NCBI GenBank assembly: GCA_000934385.1 | Contig: KN880775.1 | Coordinates: forward strand, 1-22,505 | Reading direction: 5' to 3' | Source: Cylindrobasidium torrendii FP15055 ss-10 | Lineage: Eukaryota > Basidiomycota > Agaricomycetes > Agaricales > Physalacriaceae | DNA: 22,505 bases | Shown: one piece after another, positions 9,907-18,103 of the stretch | Numbering within the stretch: position 1 is the stretch's first letter | Layout: each line of letters opens with the position of its first letter | Position numbers and translations under genes: made by a program | Notes under the pieces: generated by a model | Database searches by the model: none | Seen by the model: only the letters and a program-made list of their open reading frames with translations | What the model was told of the DNA's origin: nothing

Positions 9907-10220
9907 GATAGCTCGCATACAGAGTTTGCCACCTCGTGACGTGACATCATGCTCGCCCAAAGCAGCACAACGACAGCGCCGCGGGCGCACTGCACTTCGG
10001 TGACCTGAACAAAAACAGCCATATCGTAGAGGAGACAAATGTGCACGGCCTCGTATATTAAAACAACTTTTAAGTCCAACATTGAGAGTGCTCTATCGTA
10101 AATGGCATTGTAGGCCATACCCCAGCACGATCACTAATCTTACCCAACGATTTTATATGTATTTTCAATAGAGTTCTCTCAATATTAGCCTAAAATATCA
10201 TCAAAAAATATCTGGTTGTG
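9907..10220. other. AT-rich stretch before the assembly gap
   Basis: No gene seen. Composition becomes AT-rich toward the gap (TTTTATATGTATTTTCAATAG, AATATTAGCCTAAAATATC). It shares nothing obvious with the sequence after repeat copy 2, so the repeat really ends near 9906. Confidence 0.4.
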
Positions 10221-10320
10221 NNNNNNNNNNNNNNNNNNNNNNNNNNNNNNNNNNNNNNNNNNNNNNNNNNNNNNNNNNNNNNNNNNNNNNNNNNNNNNNN
10301 NNNNNNNNNNNNNNNNNNNN
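10221..10320. other. Assembly gap (100 N)
   Basis: Exactly 100 ambiguous bases. Runs of exactly 100 N are commonly a placeholder for a gap of unknown length. The gap lies between the two direct repeats and just upstream of gene C, so sequence of unknown size, possibly including upstream exons of C, is missing. Confidence 0.99.
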
Positions 10321-10480
10321 CACGAGCGCAGCGTCCTTGTAAAAAGGTAAGCGCACACGCGGCTGACACACCGGGCAGTGGCATGGTGCAGCGCCGTGTC
10401 GCAGGCAGACTCGTGTTGATCTTACCGCCTTGCTTGCTTTTGACCACCACTACTGTCCGTCTCAAAGTCCGGCCCCGACG

Positions 10481-12967
10481 ATGTACGGGGTGTTGACGCG
10501 CGGGATGCGCGCCGCGCTCAACCTGCTGTATGTCCTCTTCGCCACTAGCCTAACTACCGCTAATGAACTCAGTGTTCCCGTATATGAGGGCTACAGCAAC
10601 CTTCCGGAGGCCCATCGCAAGAAGGGCTCCGTTGCTCAAGGCGAGGAGACATTCGCCTCAGTCGTCGATTCAGAGCTTTGTCTGGTAGACAGGTTGGTGG
10701 AAGCCACCAGCAACCCTGCGGACTTGAGGCCAGTCGAAGACGGGCGTAGTGGTGGAGTCAGCAAGCCAGTGGAAGGCTCCGAGGATGTGTCGCAAGGTGC
10801 AGGCTCCGCAGAGGCCTTGCCGGCCTTCCTTGGGGTCGAGGACCTCTTTGACTGTACTTTGTCCTCCTCGTACGTCGCCGTGTAGACATGCGATTCTTTT
10901 CTTGTTAACACTTGACAGTGCGGGTGTGATATCCTCCACACAGGAAGCCGTAGCAGAATGGCTCGCTACTGTGGATAAATACAGGCGCAGGCCAACGCCT
11001 GGGGTGGATCACGCTCAAGGACTGGAAGAACCCGTCGTGGAATTCGTGGATTATCCTATCACCGAGCATCCTCTCTTTTGGGCTTTGCCTATCGTCATTC
11101 ACTATGGATTCAAGGTGGCCAAGCTTCGTGCCAACGCCTTGAACCCGGATTGGGACAGGCCTACGTCCTCGGTTAGAAACGAACATCGGGTGGGGTCGTC
11201 GTCGGCAATGCCTCATGCCGCACAAAACCAGTCCTCGTCCGCGACCGCCTCATCGTCCACGAAACGAAAGCACTCGCATCCAACCTCAGGCTCCTCAACT
11301 GTTGGCACATCCGGTTCGAAGAGGCAACGAGGCGGCGCTTCCCCACTTCCTCAGCAAGGGTCTTCAAAAGCAACAACGGCGGGCCGCTCGAACAAGCACC
11401 CGCTCAACAAGCAGGAGAAGGCACTCTTCTTTACCAAGGCCAAGCCTCCCAAGGCCAAAACCGCCGCTAGCCGCCAGCACGGGAGACGAGGTAGTCAACT
11501 CAACGCAATTCGCAAGGACAACGCTCGTGGGATCGACGTGCAATTTACGCCCCAGATCAACGTGGACACAACGCCTGTGGCCAAAGGGGGATGGCAAGGG
11601 ACTAGGGCTATGGTAAAATCGGTCGGCGACACCGTCAGGCAGCTGTGGAAGGACAACAACTTGGGTTCATCCTTGAAGAACTTCGTCCCGATCCCATTCA
11701 AGAACGTGTGAGTGATGTTCGCTGTCCACCACCGTTACTCATGCACCTGGTCAGAGGCCAACTTCCCACTAAGATTTACGACCGAAAGGGGAGGCTCATC
11801 ATCTTCCGCACCGCACTCAAAGCCTTCATGAACAAGCATGAGACGGTATACCATTGCACTTATGCCCTCGACCCTTTCATGGCACAATTCATCTATGAGG
11901 CTCAAATGTTCGTTATTGCGTGCACGACGTTGAGCGGCAATGACGCCAGGGGTTTTCACTTCTATCAAATATCTGGGCACGACCGCAACAACAAGCAGGT
12001 GCGTTTGACGGCTTCGTGCCTCTAGACACCGTTGGTGATTGATTAACACACTTCACAGAAGCCTCACCTTCGAGCATGGCACCGCATTCCGCGGAATCAG
12101 AGGGCTCTGAGTGCTTTGTTTAGGCGCAATGGGCCGATGCACCGTGTGACGTAGGAAACGCTGTTTGCAACTTTCACTCATGCTAACTACCCGGTAGGAT
12201 GATGGTGAACGCTACACTAGATCACTTTCCGGGGATCCGTACGCGTTACATGCATTTGGCCGACCGTATGTGGGAGAAGTATAAGATACGCCCCATGTAC
12301 GGGCTATACTGGAATTTCTGCCTGAATTGGGGCCGCGGATCACAGTTCGTCAAGTGCCTGCCCCATGTAGACGCCATGAACATCGCCATTGGCCTGTGCT
12401 CGCTTTATATATACGGTAAGTGCTAATGTTCAGCCCGCTCATGTCGCTGACTTCATGGGTTGCAGGTGTTTTCAATTCCAACGAGCTTTGCTGGCTGTGC
12501 ATCTGGGACGCCTGCATCATAATCCAGATACCTGCGGGTGTAGCTCTCACCTATCCCTCCGCCCTGTTTTACCACTTCAACTATGGCAAGCAACAATCCA
12601 ATCCAGGCAGCCTCCAAACGCATGTTAACACATCCCTCTAGACATCAAGGACCTCAAGGATCATGTGAAGAAGGAAGAATGGGACGCACTGTGCGAGGCT
12701 TTTGAGACCGCCGAGATCAAAGGCATGCGCGATGTAGAGATTCTCGTCAGCCCCGTGGAGCCCACTGCTGCCAACCGCGACCAATGCCAACCTCTGGATG
12801 CGGACGGCTTCCAGATGAGGGGCTCATGCGTGTTTTTCAACCAGGCTACCATGTTTCAAACCGCCGAGCTCGGCATTGCGACTTTGAAAGAGGCCAAGGC
12901 TGCGGGTATGCGCACTGACTGCGATTGGGATGAACTGAAGAGGAAGGAGCTTTTCTTTGATTGTTGA
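10481..12967 (+). CDS. Gene C: putative Fe(II)/2-oxoglutarate dioxygenase-fold protein, 8 exons
   Basis: Exons 10481-10527, 10573-10869, 10919-11707, 11755-11998, 12059-12150, 12198-12415, 12466-12585 and 12642-12967 join into an open frame of 710 residues ending TGA. Introns are 41-60 bp-class GT-AG (for example GTATGT...GCTAATGAACTCAG), except the last, which fits GC-AG (GCAAGC...CTCTAG). Residues about 255-350 are Ser/Lys/Arg-rich with a KRKHSHP patch, possibly nuclear. The C-terminal half carries H546-V-D548 (CLPHVDAMN), then WLCIWDACIIIQIPAGVALTYPSALFYHFN with H599, then MRGSCVFFNQATMFQ with R662. H-x-D...H...R matches the metal and cosubstrate layout of double-stranded beta-helix dioxygenases, and resembles mushroom families related to TET/JBP-like enzymes. 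The substrate cannot be told; DNA modification is only one option. The start is uncertain: a GTAAGC donor at 10347 suggests upstream exons near or in the gap. Confidence 0.8.
12586..12641 (+). other. Probable GC-AG intron in gene C
   Basis: There is no GT donor between the distal-His motif and the next coding frame. GCAAGC at 12586 is close to the consensus for rare GC donors, and CCCTCTAG at 12634-12641 is a good acceptor. Splicing joins YHFNY-D-IKDLK in frame (phase 1), as expected for this family. Reading through instead reaches TAG at the same place and would remove the last 108 residues. Confidence 0.7.
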
Positions 12968-13211
12968 CCGAATACGATAAACTAGTTATACAGCCATAAT
13001 CGACACCCTTCTCACCTTATGTTTGGAAGTGCGGTAGGAATGATATGGAGCGCAAATAGAAAGTGTGCGCTTACCTCGTAGAACGCAACGAAGGTCGGGT
13101 CCGTGTGAGATATCGCAAGAGAGAAGGCAATCAGGATTTATAGGCGGTGCTATAGATCACAGTCGGGTATATAGACGCAAAACTTCGGCCTGATTCGAAG
13201 CAATACATTAT
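12968..13211. other. 3' flank of gene C
   Basis: No gene or repeat recognised between the stop of gene C and the start of repeat copy 2. It presumably holds the 3' untranslated region of C. Confidence 0.4.
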
Positions 13212-14909
13212 ACATGTGTCTATTTGAACGCCTGCCCAATATTGCACGTGCTGTGGTCTTGAACTGGGAAGATCGGTCTCTCGGTCCGTGTTTCCGTCCA
13301 GCTGAGGCGACATTGCTAACTTTCATCTTGACACCGAACTCGCCTGGATATCGAGCCACCACAGACCTTCTCTTTTTCTCGCCTTCCGTCCGTGTAACCA
13401 GCGAGCCAGTCTCATTGGTTATGCGGGAGGGCACAAACGGATTGGGTTGACTCGCCTGGACGTCGGCTGCGTTGAACGGGCACTCAAACGGCGGTTCTAT
13501 TACGCCTTGAGTTTCTGGGATGCTCAGGTCGCGATGGTATGAGGTGGGGTGAGTGCTATAGCGGTGTTCGCATGAAGGTGAACCGCTACCTCATGAACCG
13601 CTAGTCTACTTCGCTGACAAACTTGGCAGATTCAAGCCCATCCATGGCCACACCGGCTACTGCTGCGACGATTTGGGGAGCACGCAGGTTCCGCTTCTCA
13701 ATGATTTGGACAAGTTGCCGAACCCGTCGCCGGGAAGCGGTGGCCTTGGAGGGGCGATGGACGGACGGACTGCTCCCACGTCGCTCAGTTCATATACCAG
13801 CCACGCTCTCTCGAGGGAACTCATTCTTCCAGTGCAGTTCACGTGCGTACGCGATGGCTCTGCACTTGTTCGTCTTTTCTCTTGAGTAGAGGGCACCATT
13901 CTGCTGCGTCCCAGCCGCATATGTCGCCGTGCGCTGCCAAAATGTAACGGATTGGAAATGAAGGGTTCGTCAATGCTTGCCCTTGGAATCACAATTAACG
14001 AATCCACATTGTCTGGCCGAGCCAACTAGCTCAACGCCTGCATGACCTGGAGGAGGGGTGCGTCCTGTGCGGATGGAAGGAGCATAGCACCGCACATCTG
14101 GACCTAGTGCTTATTCCCTCGGATCAGCAAGGCTTGATTTTCGCTGGAAAGCAGCTCGAGGACAGCATCCAGAAGAAGTCCACTCCTCACTTGGTCCTCC
14201 GGTGCGTTTCTAACGCCCGTTCTTAGATATTACTGGCTCACATTGCTCTCCGTCTCAGTGGCAGCATTATTAAGCCTTTGCTGAGGGCTCTCGCGTCCAA
14301 GTATAACTGCGACAAGCAGATCTGCTGCAAGTGCTACGCCGTGCCTCTCTCACCGCGTCACCAACTGCCACAAGCGCTTGTGCGGACGCTCCTACTACCT
14401 CCGCCCGTGCGTACACCGCTTGTACCCAAGCTGAGGCGTATTGACGTCCCTCCAGGAAGGAGAAGCTGAAGTAGCGGTTTGCACTCGTGTATTATCATTA
14501 TCCCTCACATGTATGTGCGTTATGGCCATGGCGGATGTGACTCGTAGTATGAAAACACCTGTTATGCGCGTTTAGTCCAATTCCACCATTTCATGAGCAG
14601 CTAGTCTATTTGCTGCGCTCAAGACCATGCAGCAACTGCCATCGCTGGCATAGGCTTAAGCACAGGGCTTGGATGTCAGGAGTTAAGACCCATTGTCCCA
14701 GCACACGGCCCAATGCAACCAGAGTCCGTCTTCGCTTGAGAGGATTCGGCAGCTTCCTCGACGCCATCGACGTCCAGAACGCACTTCCCAAGCTTGAGAG
14801 AGAAGGCTCCGGCCTGTCTGACGAACCACCATGACCGTTCTATTCCAAAGACCTCCGCTTGCTAGTCGGTGTGATTGTAGCGATGACGCCGTACGCGAGG
14901 AATGTAGTA
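13212..14909 (+). repeat. Direct repeat, copy 2 (contains ubiquitin-L40 pseudogene)
   Basis: Second collinear copy of 7522-9906, in the same orientation, diverged by many substitutions and small indels and lacking the block found at 8025-8528. The two copies bracket gene C and the assembly gap. The divergence is far above what allelic or haplotig duplication would give, so the duplication is old. Confidence 0.85.
14113..14474 (+). pseudogene. Ubiquitin-ribosomal protein L40 fusion pseudogene, copy 2
   Basis: Ubiquitin residues [17 protein letters not shown] (14113-14163) run directly into [12 protein letters not shown], so the GRTLADYN segment is deleted. The intron at LVLR/LRGG begins with GTGCGT at 14212, but its expected acceptor reads CG at 14251-14252 where copy 1 has AG. 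The L40 part is the better preserved of the two copies: [20 protein letters not shown], a frameshift, then [13 protein letters not shown], then the last intron (14407-14455, GTGCGT...CTCCAG) joining LRP to KEKLK and TAG. The zinc-finger cysteines are mostly present. A GTGCGT...ACCTAG stretch before 14111 may be a further ancestral intron within the KEG/IPP codons. The deletion, the lost acceptor and the frameshift make it non-functional; L40 is essential, so an intact gene must exist elsewhere. Confidence 0.9.
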
Positions 14910-15917
14910 GCAGGGCGGAACTGCTGGTGACATGAGCCAAGGAAGGACCGTGTCGCACTCAAGCAGCAGCTCAACTCGGCATGGTGCGCAAGAAAAGGAC
15001 GGAAATGTAGCTCACATGCGTCCACAAGATGGGAAAGCTCGGCGAGGGGCGGTAAGAGGAGGTGTCGACGAGAATGCAGGCAAACCAGTGGGCCACAGAG
15101 AGTCCGGATAATACACGGGCACCTTCGAGCCAAAGTTAGATATGTCCTTACCGATTCGCTCCTGTACATGTAGCACAACGGAGTGACATTCGCCATTCTT
15201 CACCGAGCAAACGTCCCTGTTCGTACGCTACTTGGCACTTTGTGTGTATCTGCCTCTGGGCATTGTGCGCACGCTTCTGCCCGCCATTTGGGTCTTCGCA
15301 GTTCTCCAGCGCCGACCGCCCCGGTCTTCACAGGCAAATAGCGCGACATTCATCTGCATACTATGGTCCACATTTGGGCATGAGGCACTCGTGGGAGGAG
15401 CAACGGTTCCAGCGGTGAACTTATGATTAGTCCTGCGGGCATTTCGGACCACCCTTGCTTTAGTGTATGAGCATCACGACTATAGGATGCCCATTCCGAG
15501 TTCATACCGCAGTCTGAAGCACAGGGTGCTTTGCCTTATCTCGACGTTTAGCCAAGATACCCTGTCAGTCCGTTGTCGACTCGGAGAATGGCGCTCCGAG
15601 TCCTTAGGATGGGGAGTCTGTGTTGACTGCACGAATCACAGCGAATTGTCGAGTTCGCACTAAGTCGGCGCTTCTTTGTCACACGGCGAATGCAGTTGGG
15701 ACAAAATAGCTTTTGTTGTTCATAGAAAAAACGTCCACTTTACATAGCTCAAAGAATACAACTCATCAGACACCCATATCCAAATTTGACCCAAGTTCAC
15801 TTCTGCGCACGCTTCGTTTTCTGGCCACCCTGTTCATTGTCTTCACCACGGCGTTTGGATCCTCTGAGACGAATGCCCTGTGGCATATGTCAGCATGCTT
15901 ATGCCCAGGATAGGGCA
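14910..15917. other. Stretch without a supported gene
   Basis: Overlapping open frames exist on both strands (15232-15426 plus, 15228-15452 minus, 15012-15203 minus). A minus-strand ATG near 15196 is followed after 14 codons by a GTAAGG donor, but I found no acceptor giving a coherent product. The right part, after 15700, is probably the 3' flank of gene E. No repeats recognised. Confidence 0.35.
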
Positions 15918-16628
15918 TCAATGCGTGACCTCAGGTTCGGCTATGACATGAGGGTTCTCAGACATCTCATTGACAACCTCCTCGTTCCAGCTGGTGGGTG
16001 TACCGGCCCTCTCAGAACCGTATCCATCTGAATCCGCATGCTCCATGCCGCTTGTATATAGATCGTCGTCAGGACTCGTGGCTTTGCCCTGTACAAACTT
16101 AGTCCATGAACTTCGTCAGGCAACTGTACTCACCTGGGACGATTCCTCTTGCACTGGCTGGATGTGCGGCTCATTCTCGAGCTTCAGATCAAGATCTTTG
16201 CAATCCTGCTTCAACTTCTCAATTTTCTCCCGCTTCAGCGACACCACATGTTCGGTCCTGTGCAGAAGTTGCTCCAGGTCGTCGATTCTTTTGACGCGTT
16301 CGCGTAGGTCGTCGCAAAAGCCAGAAATTATATCGCAGAGTCGTCGTTTATCGTCCATAACTTCAGTTCGAAAGTTTCGGCTCGCCATGACTGCAGTGCG
16401 CAGAACGCGATCGGAATTGAAGGGGTTTAAAAGGAATGTAAAGCGGGAGCGGGCCGGTACCCGATCAGATTTGGCATTCGCCTTCACTACATCTAAGTTT
16501 GACATTGTCCCTATACAATAATTGAGCTCTCTGCAAAGCTCAATTATCCATGCGGCCTCCTCCGTGCTCTGGCGTGCCTCAGCAACAGCAGGCAGATTCC
16601 GTGTCAACGACCACAGCGGTGCTCTCAT
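15918..16628 (-). CDS. Gene E: two-exon coiled-coil protein, unknown function
   Basis: On the minus strand, exon 1 is 16628-16134 and exon 2 is 16088-15918. The 45-bp phase-0 intron has a GTGAGT donor and GTACAG acceptor, and splicing extends the frame by 56 residues to TGA, total 221 residues. Residues 91-152 have strong coiled-coil character (heptad Leu/Ile with many Lys/Glu: LEQLLHRTEHVVSLKREKIE). The C-terminal tail is acidic and Ser/Pro-rich (SPDDDLYTSGMEHADSDG). Residues 52-76 are basic. An upstream overlapping ATG at 16633 opens a 17-codon frame only, so 16628 was chosen; an unseen 5' exon is possible. No family recognised. It lies divergently, 1.5 kb from gene F, another coiled-coil protein. 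Confidence 0.62.
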
Positions 16629-18103
16629 TCATGCCTTAGTTGGAACAGGAAGGGAGCTAGCGAGTTCATGCGCCTGTTTCCTTGTATGAAAGTCTAACCG
16701 GAGTATATGAGAGAGAGAGGGAGATGCTCGAGTTTGGGCCGCAGGACCTGGCCTTAGCTATCCTTATATGCAATTCTAATCTCACCGCTTCGACGTCTCA
16801 GTTTAGTTTCAGAAAAGCTTTTCGAAAGAGCTACATTCTTTTGACCAGTCAGGTGGCTATGAAGAAATATATTTCCAATGCTGACCATTAGCGCTGTCCT
16901 TCCAAGCAGTGGACGACATGCCTGGCGACTTGGACGACTTGGACCCTGCGACGAACTTGCAAGATTGGCCGATCGGCCCGAGTGACCGATCTGGTTCAGT
17001 CCGTCGCTTCCACCTTGACACTGGTTCACATTGGGCACCCTACGACTTACGACTCTGGCCGCCGCGAAATCAAAACACGCTCTCACGCTCCAACCGCTCC
17101 TTTACCCGTCTGATCAGCGAGCCAGTCTCATTGGTTGCATGAGCAGAGGCGGACACAACCACTTTTGCACACGTCGATGGACCAAACTCACTGAAGGAGG
17201 GTTTCCTGGATACTAGAGGAGCCGCTCCATGACGAGCTGAGATACCGAGACACGGGTGAGTGTAGCTTCCCGACGAGCTTAGGCCCTTCTATAAGCTTCA
17301 GATGATGGGACTGGCTTGATGTGACCCGAAGGCATCTGGACGCCTTGACCCAGCGAACTCGAGTGCACTACTTACTAGCAACCCATGCTTAGTCTTTTCC
17401 TGTCTCAAGAGTTTCGGCAGCGGTGGCAAGCATTCGACCACCCGTGGGGAGTCGTCCAGAGAGAAGAGTCTGTTCCCGAGAAACCTTCGTTCGGGCAAAA
17501 AGGTAAGGACGTCCGCTGTCGCGAATAGTCGCTCATCCCGCTATTGGCAGAGTATTGCTCTGCAACCAGCAAGGCAGTCTTATCCGCTGGGCACGATGAA
17601 GATGGACTAGCAGGGCTTATCCCTGGTATAACGGTCTTCCGCAACTGCGCACTCCCCAAGGTCGTCGTTCCCGTCACGTCGCTTTTTGAAGACGTCACTC
17701 TGTGCGTTTGTCTTCATAACGCCCATTGCCAACTTTTCCAATAAAGCTCATGCCCAGCATACGCCATGATGACCCGTTCAAAGTCTGGCCCGGAGGGCTC
17801 AGTTCTGAGTGGGAGGGACTCAGGTGGATGGCTCAATGAGTTCGAGCTCACAAGCTACGGCTCGAGTATAGATGAATTCTAGAGACAGTAGAATATGAAT
17901 GCAATGTCAAAGCCAGATACGTGGTTATCGAATCGCCCTTAGTTACTTATGCTACAGTCGGTTGTTGATTGTTGAGAGTGGAACGTGATGCCTGATATAC
18001 GATAGGTTGCTCGCCTTGGCTTTTCCGAATTCATGACCCGTTGCACTTGGCCCTTAGTATATGCCAGCCGACGAGTTAATTAGAGATCCAAGCACGTGCA
18101 TGC
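16629..18103. promoter_or_regulatory. Divergent intergenic region E-F
   Basis: This 1.5-kb interval lies between the divergent genes E (minus) and F (plus) and should contain both promoters. It includes a remnant of the long direct repeat near 16975-17200. A 97-codon minus frame at 17405-17698 with Ser/Thr-rich composition is open but has no recognised homology and no clear partner exon. No RNA gene seen. Confidence 0.35.
16975..17200 (+). repeat. Partial, strongly decayed third copy of the direct repeat
   Basis: An exact 21-base match to copy 2 (AGCGAGCCAGTCTCATTGGTT) occurs at 17116-17136, against 13400-13420 in copy 2 and 7728-7748 (one mismatch) in copy 1. Weaker collinear similarity flanks it: ACCTTGACACTGGTTCAC upstream and GGCGGACACAACCA downstream. 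No ubiquitin or L40 sequence follows. The order and spacing match the 5' part of the repeat only. Confidence 0.6.

Noticed and set aside
7522..14909. Long terminal repeats of a retroelement flanking gene C
   Set aside because: The copies contain a host ubiquitin-L40 gene with introns. There is no TG...CA end, primer-binding site, gag or pol between them, and the divergence is high.
7522..14909. Haplotype duplication as cause of the direct repeats
   Set aside because: The copies differ by many substitutions, a roughly 500-bp block and independent lesions, too much for two alleles of one locus.
15012..15203. Minus-strand short gene with GTAAGG donor
   Set aside because: No acceptor gave a coherent continuation and neither frame shows a recognised motif.
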